From Bacillota bacterium (GTDB taxonomy: Bacteria; Bacillota; Clostridia; Acetivibrionales; DTU013), in the NCBI GenBank assembly GCA_023411645.1, contig JAEYON010000068.1, positions 1 to 64,000 on the forward strand: a stretch of DNA of 64,000 nt, given 5' to 3'. Positions 16,031-24,438 of the stretch are shown piece after piece. The notes under the pieces were generated by a model, which saw only the letters and a program-made list of their open reading frames with translations, had not been told where the DNA came from and searched no databases. The position numbers and the translations under genes are program-made. Position 1 is the stretch's first letter. Every line of letters starts with the position of its first letter.

Positions 16031-17734
16031 GTGGAGCGTCAATCTGAGACAAAAGGGTTTACCGTTTTAAGCGCTGCAAGCATTGTTAACAAATTGCTTG
16101 GTATCCTTTATGTACCTGTTTTAACGCTGATCCTGGGCAATGAGGGAAATGGCATCTATGATGCAGGGTACAAGATATACCAGTTGGTTTTTATGGTTGC
16201 GACTGCAGGAATCCCGGTAGCCATTTCCAAGCTTATATCAGAACAGGTGGCAACCTCCCGATATGACGTATCCCACAGGACATTGAAGATATCCGGCCTG
16301 ATGCTTGTTTCTGTCGGTGCTCTTACAAGTATCATCATGGCTGTTTTTGCAAAGCAGTTTTCCAACATGATTGGCTTCCCCGAATCATATATGACGATTC
16401 TTGCGCTGTCGCCGACTCTGCTTTTTGTCTCTGTTTCCTGTGCCTTCAGAGGATATTTTCAGGGAAGATCCAACATGGTTCCAACAGGTATTTCGCAGAT
16501 CATTGAACAGGCCGTCAATACAGTATTCACGGTATTGTTTGCCTGGCTGATGTACCGGTATGGCGTCAATTACGCAGCAAGTCACGGTATTACAGGAGAG
16601 GCGCAAATACATTCGGAGGCAGTGAAATATGCCGCCGCCGGTGCGACAGTAGGGACTTCGCTGGGTGCATTCTTCAGCGCGCTGTATCTATGTAGGTTTT
16701 ATCTCAAGAACAGAGCTGAAATATTGGGGGAGATCGTACAATCTGTACACGCGGACGATTTTATTTACTCTACAAAAATGATCCTTAAGAAGATTTTTCA
16801 GTATGCCGTTCCTATCACACTGGGCGCCGTAGCAATCTATGCGGCCAATCTTGTTGATTTGCAATTTACAAAGGGCCAGCTGATAAAGGCCGGTTATAGT
16901 GCTTCAGAGGCCAATGGTCTTTACGGAATCCTTTCAACACAGTACCTAAAAGTTCTGTTTATCCCCGTTACCCTTGCTACAGCGTTAGCTACTACAATTC
17001 TTCCTTCTATTTCGGCGGCCTCTGCCAGGAAAGACAATGTATTACTAGGAAGGAGAATATCCAAGAGCATTAAAATGATATTGATGATCGCAGTACCTTC
17101 TGCTATAGGACTGACCGTGATGGCCAAACCAATTATTTTCTGCCTTTTTCCGACGGTCCCGGATGGGTGGGATATGCTGATACTGGGTTCCTGGACACTG
17201 GTGCTTATTTCACTTGTATCTATACAGACTGCGATTTTGCAAGGCCTTGGTAGAACCTACATTCCAACTATTCATATGGCCATAGGACTGGTATTGAAGA
17301 TTATAATCAATTATAATCTGATCGCTATCAGGTCTATCAATATCAAGGGCGCAATCGCCGGTAGTGCTGCCTGCTATATTTTTGCGGCGATTATGAACTA
17401 CCGGGCTATCAGGAAATTGACCGGTGTAAGGCTGAATGTAAAGCAGTTGTTCAACAGACCGCTGAGTGTGTCCGTAATCATGGGTATATTGGTCTATCTT
17501 ATCTATCATGGATTTGTTTTTATGACGGATTGGCTCATCAAGTCCGCATTCCTCCAGAATATCCTCTGCGCAGGTATTTCCATCGCTTCAGGTTGCCTCA
17601 TTTATTATTTGCTGATGATATGCGCAAAGGGAATCACAGCTCAGGATATCAAGAGCCTGCCAAGGGGAGAAATGATATTGGCATTAACGCTGAAGATCCC
17701 ACATATGGAACGGTTTTTAGGGATGCATGGGTAG
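16031..17734 (+). CDS. MurJ/SpoVB-like lipid-linked oligosaccharide flippase
   Basis: A 567-residue membrane protein with about 14 hydrophobic segments, in the MOP superfamily near SpoVB and the MurJ-like lipid II flippases. The opening TVLSAASIVNKLLGILYVPVL and the polar PVAISKLISEQ loop are typical of this group. It would translocate a lipid-linked wall precursor outward. It starts at GTG 16031, only 9 bp after the femAB stop, so the two are co-transcribed and the cargo is probably the branched precursor made by the two preceding enzymes. The ribosome binding site is weak, consistent with coupling. It converges with the dac gene, 12 bp away. Confidence 0.87.
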   Translation: MERQSETKGFTVLSAASIVNKLLGILYVPVLTLILGNEGNGIYDAGYKIYQLVFMVATAGIPVAISKLISEQVATSRYDVSHRTLKISGLMLVSVGALTSIIMAVFAKQFSNMIGFPESYMTILALSPTLLFVSVSCAFRGYFQGRSNMVPTGISQIIEQAVNTVFTVLFAWLMYRYGVNYAASHGITGEAQIHSEAVKYAAAGATVGTSLGAFFSALYLCRFYLKNRAEILGEIVQSVHADDFIYSTKMILKKIFQYAVPITLGAVAIYAANLVDLQFTKGQLIKAGYSASEANGLYGILSTQYLKVLFIPVTLATALATTILPSISAASARKDNVLLGRRISKSIKMILMIAVPSAIGLTVMAKPIIFCLFPTVPDGWDMLILGSWTLVLISLVSIQTAILQGLGRTYIPTIHMAIGLVLKIIINYNLIAIRSINIKGAIAGSAACYIFAAIMNYRAIRKLTGVRLNVKQLFNRPLSVSVIMGILVYLIYHGFVFMTDWLIKSAFLQNILCAGISIASGCLIYYLLMICAKGITAQDIKSLPRGEMILALTLKIPHMERFLGMHG

Positions 17735-17746
17735 ATCCCTGTCTTA

Positions 17747-19084
17747 TTATTTCTCAAACCTGTACATACTCTTTTTTCTCTTTGCTCTTCGGCATATACC
17801 GCGAACGACCATCCTAAGAATGACCAGGAAGCTTAGCGAAAGAAGAATGTACAACAGAACATAGGAGTATTCGCGTTCAGACTCGTCAGCGATTATTTCA
17901 ACGCCAGATGAGCCAGCAAGCTTTGCTGCAACGGCATTCGCAGCTACAAGATTCACTTTCCCAAGTGAAACGCCATTGTCCAGGTATTCTACAAATCCCA
18001 GGACGTCGCCTTTTTGGATCGGTGCTGATATATTGCTGTCAACATTAATTTTTGTTTCAATGCCCTTGATGCCGGAGCCGATACTTACTGAACTGCTGAA
18101 GCCTGTCTGTGTCACCAGGTTAAGAAGCTCCGTACCTTCAGCCGCATCTTCCACCAGTATGGATTTGGTATTTTGTCCGGCCTCGGACAGAGTTTGAAGA
18201 GAATAATTTTCAAAACCGTAGCGCATAAGCTTCTTAGAATAGCCATAGATTTTATTGGGCTGCATGACATGCATAACGACGGCGATGATTTCCATGCCGT
18301 CCTCGCCGACTGCCGCAGTAACGAGGTTGTTGCCAGCCAATGCCGTATAGCCAGTTTTTATGCCTGTTACCACATATTTATGCTCCGTATTATTAAGTGT
18401 ATATGGATAGGCATTGTCACCCCATAGAAATTGATTTGAATTTCGCAGTATACCCCAATCATCATGCTTATTGGTGACAGGCATATCGGTATAGTATTCC
18501 GTTGCTACAATTTCTCTGAACTTAGGGATTGCCATAGCATAGCGGGCCATCGCCGCCATATCGGCAGGTGTAGTGAGATGACCTTCATCAGCGGGCTCCG
18601 TGTCCTTTCCGCTTGGATTGACGAAGGTCGTATTGACAGCCCCAATTTCCCTGGCTTTCTGATTCATCATGTCCATATATTCCGAACGGGAAGGGGCCAG
18701 GTTTTCCGCAATAATATTTGCGGTTTCATTCGCGGATTTTATCAGCAGCAGGTGGAGCATGTGGTCGAGCGTGAGGCCTTCTTCTCCTGCCATGATCCCC
18801 ACGTTCATGCCGCCCCTGCCAATATCGAAAACGGCATTTTGTGAAATCTTCATTTCCTGTTGCAGATCTCCGTTTTCCAATGCGACTATCGCGGTCAATA
18901 TTTTAGTGGTACTTGCGGGACCAACGCGCTGGTCTATATTCTGCCCCGCCAGGACCCGGCCAGTTTTGGAATCGATCAGAATATATGGAATATCTGCGGG
19001 TATATCGAGGGATTGTGCGCAGATGGAAAGTGGGCGAAGCATCAGTACAAATACAAAAATGATTACAGTAATAATTTTTTTCAT
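17747..19084 (-). CDS. D-alanyl-D-alanine carboxypeptidase (PBP5/DacF family)
   Basis: A 445-residue class-C low-molecular-mass penicillin-binding protein (peptidase S11). It has a Sec signal peptide (~1-24), the acyl-serine motif Ser58-Thr-Thr-Lys61, the SxN motif Ser117-Ala-Asn119 and Lys243-Thr-Gly245. A C-terminal beta-sandwich follows (~270-370), then a C-terminal membrane anchor (~408-428) with a basic tail. It removes the terminal D-Ala from pentapeptide stems outside the membrane and so limits cross-linking. All catalytic motifs are intact. ATG 19084 has TTGGAG upstream. It is divergent from the CapA-VanX gene and may act with it on D-Ala-D-Ala ends. Confidence 0.95.
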   Translation of the reverse strand: MKKIITVIIFVFVLMLRPLSICAQSLDIPADIPYILIDSKTGRVLAGQNIDQRVGPASTTKILTAIVALENGDLQQEMKISQNAVFDIGRGGMNVGIMAGEEGLTLDHMLHLLLIKSANETANIIAENLAPSRSEYMDMMNQKAREIGAVNTTFVNPSGKDTEPADEGHLTTPADMAAMARYAMAIPKFREIVATEYYTDMPVTNKHDDWGILRNSNQFLWGDNAYPYTLNNTEHKYVVTGIKTGYTALAGNNLVTAAVGEDGMEIIAVVMHVMQPNKIYGYSKKLMRYGFENYSLQTLSEAGQNTKSILVEDAAEGTELLNLVTQTGFSSSVSIGSGIKGIETKINVDSNISAPIQKGDVLGFVEYLDNGVSLGKVNLVAANAVAAKLAGSSGVEIIADESEREYSYVLLYILLSLSFLVILRMVVRGICRRAKRKKSMYRFEK

Positions 19085-19214
19085 AGGTACTCCAACATTA
19101 TCATTAGTATTGTCCTGCTTTTTCGTATTTTAGCACTTTTTGCTCATAGCTTCAAGTCTGACTAAACCGCAGATGGATAAAATATAAACATTGGTTACTG
19201 TACAGACCATCATA

Positions 19215-19259
19215 GATATTGTACAATAGTGGAAACATTAGCGAAACAAGAGCCTCATC
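19215..19259 (+). repeat. Fragment of the inverted-repeat element
   Basis: GATATTGTACAATAGTGG and the following GAAACAAGAGCCTCAT match the left end of the 13261 and 61669 elements with several changes. No matching right end is seen, so this is a decayed or partial copy. It lies in the 324-bp divergent region between dac and the CapA-VanX gene, which otherwise holds no gene. Confidence 0.6.
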
Positions 19260-19408
19260 TTTTTCATGGTATATAGGTGCACGGTTGATACAAATATAGT
19301 ACAATATAAAATATATTCCAAAATGATAAACACACTATCACGTGCTTAAAATGAGTATTAACATTTTTGCAGTGCATACAAGAGATTGGTTGGGAGGACA
19401 TTTCTGTA

Positions 19409-21202
19409 ATGAATTTCAAAGTTTTTGCAAGATCGTTATTTATAGTCGCAATCATTGCAACCATTGCATTTGTCATATATGCAAATGCCTCAAATCCAAA
19501 CGGGCTAGACCGGAATGCGCCGCAAATGACACAAACCTCAGACGAGGGGACAGCAGCTTCCGGCAGCGCAACCGACGGAACGGGTTCTGAGGAAAACTCT
19601 GCAGCATCACAAAAAGGCGATACAAAGGACGCTGATACACTACAGGAAGGAAGTACACCATCCGAACCGGTTAGCACCTATGTGCGGGAAAAAACGGTTA
19701 TAAAGCTCAGCTTCCTTGGAGACGTGGCTCTTGGGCAGGATCATCAGTTCTTATATACCGATTCCTTTGATCATATGTATGATAAAAAAGAAGGAGATTA
19801 TGCCTGGTTTTTATCCGGCGTTGCGGACTTGCTTTCGCAGGATGATCTTACTGTTGCCAATCTAGAAACGACACTGAGCAATGAAACGCAAAAGGCTGAA
19901 AAATATGATTACGGCAACAACTACTGGTTCAACGGCAAACCTGAATACGCTAATATTCTGAAGGCAGGAAGCGTTGAAATAGCAAATCTGGCGAACAACC
20001 ATTCATACGATTTTGGTCAAAAAGGTTACGATGCCACCCGGCAGGCTCTGAAGGATACCGGAATTGAATATTTTGGCTATACCGAGGCTTTATATAAAGA
20101 GGTCAAAGGCATCAGGATCGGCATGGCAGGGTTCAACCAGCTTGGCGAGTATGAACAAGGCCTGGACATGAATGTATTCAAGGCCGAGGTAAAAGACATG
20201 ATCGAAAAGCTGAGAAGTGAATGTGACCTGGTTATTGCCAACTTCCACTGGGGGAAGGAATACAAGTACAAGCATGAGCCGCTGCAGCAGGAGTTGGCTT
20301 ATCTGGCTGTAGACGCCGGGGCGGATCTGGTCATCGGACATCATCCGCATGTACTTCAGCCAATCGAGAAGTATAAAGGAAAGTACATTGCTTATAGCCT
20401 CGGCAATTTTTGTTTTGGAGGAAGAAAGAAACCCGACGATTACGATACGGCTATTTTCCAGCAGACCTTCGTATTTGACTCCGATAATGTACTGCAGCCT
20501 ATTGAAGAGCCCGACATTATCCCATGCTCTGTTTCGTCAGCTTCCAAGGTGAATAACTATAGGCCGGTGGTTGCTTCAGGGGAACAGCGCAAAAGAGTTT
20601 ACGAAAAGCTGAACTTCACGCCGATTCTCACCGAAGAAGAAAAGGTTGCGATGGCGGCAAAGACAGATATGATCAGACTTGATGCCGCAGTGAAGGATAT
20701 TGTAATCGAACTAAGATATGCCACAAGCGACAATATAGTCGGTAAACCTGTGTACAAATCCAATGTCGCATATCTGAGGAAGGGAACAGCCGAAAAGCTG
20801 GCAAAAGCAAATGAAATACTGCTCAAGCAGGGCTATATGATCAAGGTGTGGGATGCATACAGGGCTAAGGAGCACCAGCAATTTCTGTTTGATAACGCAC
20901 CTGTAAAGGCTGTTTTTATGGACCCCAAGAAGGGCTACTCAAACCATACAAGAGGCGCTGCGGTAGATTGTACGCTTGTCACGCTGGATGGCAGAGAGGT
21001 TGATATGCCAAGTGACTTCGATGATGGGTCGGAGCTGGCATACAGGACTTATGAAAAATGCACCGGGGAACAGAAGAAAAATTCACTGATATTGGAGAAT
21101 GTCATGAAGAGTGTCGGCTTTATTCCATTGCGAAATGAATGGTGGCATTTCGACGACACAGAATACAACAGCTACAAGCCTGTGGACAGCTACCCGGATT
21201 GA
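19409..21202 (+). CDS. CapA-like metallophosphatase fused to VanX-like D-Ala-D-Ala dipeptidase
   Basis: A 597-residue two-domain envelope protein. Residues ~8-26 are a signal anchor; a Ser/Thr/Glu-rich linker follows to ~95. Residues ~97-375 are a CapA/PgsA domain (FLGDVALG, ANLETTLS, ANNHSYDFG, IGHHPHVLQP, YSLGNFCFGG), known from poly-gamma-glutamate systems and related to calcineurin phosphatases. Residues ~423-590 are a VanX/M15D D,D-dipeptidase with Arg485, His513 and Asp520 in SNHTRGAAVD, and Glu577 and His580 in EWWHFD, so all zinc and catalytic residues are present. ATG 19409 is chosen because GGGAGGA is 10 nt upstream. VanX itself is cytoplasmic; here the dipeptidase should face outside. 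The fusion is unusual. Confidence 0.88.
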   Translation: MNFKVFARSLFIVAIIATIAFVIYANASNPNGLDRNAPQMTQTSDEGTAASGSATDGTGSEENSAASQKGDTKDADTLQEGSTPSEPVSTYVREKTVIKLSFLGDVALGQDHQFLYTDSFDHMYDKKEGDYAWFLSGVADLLSQDDLTVANLETTLSNETQKAEKYDYGNNYWFNGKPEYANILKAGSVEIANLANNHSYDFGQKGYDATRQALKDTGIEYFGYTEALYKEVKGIRIGMAGFNQLGEYEQGLDMNVFKAEVKDMIEKLRSECDLVIANFHWGKEYKYKHEPLQQELAYLAVDAGADLVIGHHPHVLQPIEKYKGKYIAYSLGNFCFGGRKKPDDYDTAIFQQTFVFDSDNVLQPIEEPDIIPCSVSSASKVNNYRPVVASGEQRKRVYEKLNFTPILTEEEKVAMAAKTDMIRLDAAVKDIVIELRYATSDNIVGKPVYKSNVAYLRKGTAEKLAKANEILLKQGYMIKVWDAYRAKEHQQFLFDNAPVKAVFMDPKKGYSNHTRGAAVDCTLVTLDGREVDMPSDFDDGSELAYRTYEKCTGEQKKNSLILENVMKSVGFIPLRNEWWHFDDTEYNSYKPVDSYPD

Positions 21203-21298
21203 GACTGATACAGTCCGGGCATGAACTGGTTTAGCCCGGATTATGGTTAATATGGACAGCGACCCTAAATTCATAAAGAATGCAAATGAGAGGCAAAA

Positions 21299-22819
21299 AT
21301 GGAAAGATACGCACTGGAAGAATATATGGAAAAGCTGCAGCAGAAGAAACTGCTGCTTTATCACAAATGTACCCGTGACACCGGGTTGAAAGTAGTTGGC
21401 AGCGTCGCCTATGATTCCAATAAAGTAACTCAGAACACATTATTCGTATGTAAAGGAGCAGCCTTCAAGGAAGCTTATCTGGAAGCGGCAGCACTAAACG
21501 GTGCTATCGCATATATCAGTGAAAAGGAATACAGCCAGGATATTCCCTGTATCATTGTCAATGACGTGAAACAGGCGCTGGCACTGGCGGCAGCTATTTA
21601 CTACAACTATCCTGCCCGGAAGCTAAAACTGATCGGAATCACCGGCACCAAGGGTAAATCCACCACAGCCTACTATGTAAAGTATATATTGGATGACTAC
21701 CTGCGTGAAAGGGACAAGCCGGAGGCCGGAATCATTTCCTCCATTAATACATATGACGGGGTTATCAGCGAAGAATCCCACCTGACTACGCCTGAATCGC
21801 TGGAACTGCAGATGCATTTTTCAAATGCTGTAAATAGTGGCATTCAGTATATGGTAATGGAGGTATCCAGCCAGGCATTGAAGTATGGCCGCCTGCATGG
21901 AGTCGAATTCGATGCAGGTGTTTTCCTCAACATATCAGAGGACCATATCAGTCCCATTGAACACAGTGATATGGAGGACTATTTTACTGCAAAGCTGGCG
22001 CTGTTCAGGCAATGCAAAACGGCCTGTATCAACCTGGATTCGGACAGGCTTCCAAGCATAATGGATGCGGCTTCGGACGCGGAAAAAATACTCACCTTTG
22101 GGACAAGGCAGGAAGCTGAGATTTTCGGCTACAGTGTAGAAAAAGTGGGGTTTGACACGCATTTTCATGTAAGATGCGATCGATTTGACAGTGAGTTTGT
22201 GCTTACAATGCCCGGACTCTTTAATGTGGAAAACGCTTTAGCCGCCATTGCTGTGGCATATGTGCTCAGGATACCTGAGCATAATGTCCGCACCGGCCTT
22301 CGGAAGGCACGTTCCAGCGGCAGGATGGAGATCTATGCAAATAAGAGCAGGGACAGGATTGTCATCGTAGATTATGCACATAATAAGTTAAGCTTCACCA
22401 AGCTTTATGAAACAGTAAGGACCGAGTTCCCGGGCATGAAGGTGAATACTGTTTTTGGATGTCCCGGCGGGAAGGCATACCTTCGCAGAAGGGATCTTGG
22501 GTTGTTGGCGGGTCTGAATTCGGACAAGATTATTCTCACTGCAGAGGATCCCGGTATGGAAGATGTCAGGGAAATCAGTGAAGACATTGCCCGGTATGTC
22601 CGTGAGAATAACCAAAACTGCGAATTGATCGATGACAGGGAGGAAGCTGTCAAAGCGGCCATTTTGTCATCAGAGCCCGGTACGGTGATCCTGATTACCG
22701 GAAAAGGTGGAGAGACCCGACAAAAATATGGGAAAGAGTATGTTACCGTACCGTCTGATGTGGAATTGACTGTCAAATTTCTTGCCGACCTGGAAGACAC
22801 AGAGCAAAATACTATATAA
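21299..22819 (+). CDS. MurE-like UDP-MurNAc-tripeptide synthetase (lysine-type lineage)
   Basis: A 506-residue Mur ligase with the three usual domains: UDP-binding (~1-105), ATPase with P-loop GTKGKST (115-122) and carbamylated-lysine candidate Lys232, and C-terminal domain (~335-500). It adds the third amino acid to UDP-MurNAc-L-Ala-D-Glu. Its opening (YDSNKVTQNTLFVCKGAAFK) resembles the lysine-adding MurE of streptococci. At the place of the diaminopimelate-recognising DNPR motif it has EDPG (416-419), so diaminopimelate is not the expected substrate. No murF, mraY or murD sits next to it, so it is probably a second, dedicated MurE. It lies 96 bp after the CapA-VanX gene on the same strand. 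Confidence 0.85.
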   Translation: MERYALEEYMEKLQQKKLLLYHKCTRDTGLKVVGSVAYDSNKVTQNTLFVCKGAAFKEAYLEAAALNGAIAYISEKEYSQDIPCIIVNDVKQALALAAAIYYNYPARKLKLIGITGTKGKSTTAYYVKYILDDYLRERDKPEAGIISSINTYDGVISEESHLTTPESLELQMHFSNAVNSGIQYMVMEVSSQALKYGRLHGVEFDAGVFLNISEDHISPIEHSDMEDYFTAKLALFRQCKTACINLDSDRLPSIMDAASDAEKILTFGTRQEAEIFGYSVEKVGFDTHFHVRCDRFDSEFVLTMPGLFNVENALAAIAVAYVLRIPEHNVRTGLRKARSSGRMEIYANKSRDRIVIVDYAHNKLSFTKLYETVRTEFPGMKVNTVFGCPGGKAYLRRRDLGLLAGLNSDKIILTAEDPGMEDVREISEDIARYVRENNQNCELIDDREEAVKAAILSSEPGTVILITGKGGETRQKYGKEYVTVPSDVELTVKFLADLEDTEQNTI

Positions 22820-22862
22820 AAAGTATTTCACTTTTCAATATCAACTATCCATGGTTTTCCTC

Positions 22863-22891
22863 CTTGTGCGCACGCTCATGATCTTGTGCGC
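22863..22891 (+). promoter_or_regulatory. Direct repeat CTTGTGCGC overlapping a promoter
   Basis: CTTGTGCGC occurs at 22863-22871 and 22883-22891, exactly 20 bp apart, so both copies lie on the same helical face. The second overlaps the -35 of the promoter at 22884-22912. This is a candidate operator for the DUF4434 gene. Confidence 0.4.
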
Positions 22892-22912
22892 GTATTAGAG
22901 ATAAAGTATAAT
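22884..22912 (+). promoter_or_regulatory. Candidate promoter of the DUF4434 gene
   Basis: TTGTGC (22884-22889), 17 bp, TATAAT (22907-22912). The -10 is perfect and the -35 matches only in TTG, as expected for an activated promoter. Confidence 0.5.
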
Positions 22913-23004
22913 AAGAGCATACATAGAATTATGTAAACCTATATTATATAACGCTTAATTATAAGCCTGATTTCCGAAAAATTATTTGCAAATGGGGGAT
23001 CTTC

Positions 23005-24438
23005 ATGAAACGGAGAGTTCTTGTCTTTTGTTTCATATTTATTTTGATTATTATGCTTCTGGGATTCCTGCCGAAAAAAAGCAACAAACAAGTTGAGACG
23101 GTTTATTTTACCTCGGAAATGTCACAATCAAAGTCTGCTTCCCATCCAATCGCCAACGGAACCTTTATCCAGTGGTGGATGGTGGAGCGTTGGACAGATG
23201 AGATCTGGGACAGAGAGTGTCAAATTCTTATGGAGGCGGGAATGAGATATATTATTCTTGCACCGACTGCTTTTCTCAGGAAGGATGAGGCTACTGGGCA
23301 TGAGAGGGTGCTTACTATTTACACCACGCAGCAAAAGGACTTTGGAATAATGAAGGACGAAAATGGCCTCGATTACCCCGACGTGGTGGATGCATGCCTG
23401 AAGAGCGCTTCAAAATACGGTCTCAAGGTTTTTCTCGGATTAAATTTCAGTGATGAATGGTGGATAAAAAATAACGACGCTAAATGGCTCCAGGACAGGA
23501 TCCGGGAAGGGAACAGGGTAGCAGAGGAGTTGTGGAGGTTGTATCGGCCGGTGTATGGAGATACGCTTTACGGGTGGTACTGGTGCTGGGAAGTAGACGA
23601 TTTTTATTTTAGAAGCGGTAGCCTACCGGACCCAAAACAAGTTCTTGCTGATGCCATAAAAGCTCAGATTGATTTCATGGAAGCGTCAGGGATCCGTCTG
23701 CCCCTTATGCTTTCGCCATATATGGATTGGCGGTTGGGAACGCCGGAAGGGTACGGACAGACGTGGGAATATGTTTTAGCCAATTCCGGGCTGAAGGCAG
23801 GAGATATTTTTTCTCCGCAGGACTGTATAGGATCTCGGAAATTAACTATGAACAATTTTACCAGGTGGTTTGCACAACTGCGTAAGGCTGCGAATATAGT
23901 TCCCGGTCTGAGGCTCTGGGCGAATACAGAAACCTTCGATATCAGGGATTGGACCAGTGCCCCGCTCAAGCGGGTTATCCGGCAAATGAATGATGTCAGC
24001 CCCTATGTGGATGACTGGGTTACTTTTGCATATAGCCATTATTATAGCCCAAATGTGATTATGCCAGGATATCACCAGACATATACGGAGTATGTCAAAA
24101 CCGGTACTCTTGAGGAGATTCCGCCCTCCGCTCCGACAGGCATAACGGGGAAATTTTTACGGGACGGACAGCTTCAGTTATCATGGGAGCCTTCATTGGA
24201 TAATGTGGGTGTCTGTGGTTATTACATATTTAAGAACGGCTATCAGATAGCCAAAATTCAAGTGTTGAGAGCAAACAGCCCGGAAACAGTTGAAGGCCCG
24301 GCGACATCAGTTATTCTTGAGGAGATGGAGATTCAGTCCTGGGAGACTGATGTGTTTGAGATTCAGGCGTTTGACTTTGCAGGTAACGTTTCGGATAAAG
24401 CAGGGCTATCAGGATCGTGTATAACGCATGCTCAATAA
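23005..24438 (+). CDS. Exported DUF4434 (TIM-barrel) protein with C-terminal FN3 domain
   Basis: A 477-residue protein. Residues ~4-22 are a signal peptide or anchor. Residues ~48-345 match the DUF4434 pattern, a glycosidase-like barrel (GTFIQWWMVERWTDEIW, RYIILAPTAF, GWYWCWEVDDF). Residues ~370-470 form a fibronectin type III module (PSAPTGITGKF, LSWEPSLDNVGVCGYYIF). It probably acts on a polysaccharide at the cell surface, but no characterised member is recognised and the catalytic acids are not certain; Glu/Asp in CWEVDD are candidates. Its stop abuts the stop of the convergent Uup gene without a gap. Confidence 0.75.
   Translation: MKRRVLVFCFIFILIIMLLGFLPKKSNKQVETVYFTSEMSQSKSASHPIANGTFIQWWMVERWTDEIWDRECQILMEAGMRYIILAPTAFLRKDEATGHERVLTIYTTQQKDFGIMKDENGLDYPDVVDACLKSASKYGLKVFLGLNFSDEWWIKNNDAKWLQDRIREGNRVAEELWRLYRPVYGDTLYGWYWCWEVDDFYFRSGSLPDPKQVLADAIKAQIDFMEASGIRLPLMLSPYMDWRLGTPEGYGQTWEYVLANSGLKAGDIFSPQDCIGSRKLTMNNFTRWFAQLRKAANIVPGLRLWANTETFDIRDWTSAPLKRVIRQMNDVSPYVDDWVTFAYSHYYSPNVIMPGYHQTYTEYVKTGTLEEIPPSAPTGITGKFLRDGQLQLSWEPSLDNVGVCGYYIFKNGYQIAKIQVLRANSPETVEGPATSVILEEMEIQSWETDVFEIQAFDFAGNVSDKAGLSGSCITHAQ

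Noticed and set aside
15185..16042. 285-codon minus-strand open frame
   Set aside because: Antisense to the FemAB-type gene; no recognisable protein features.
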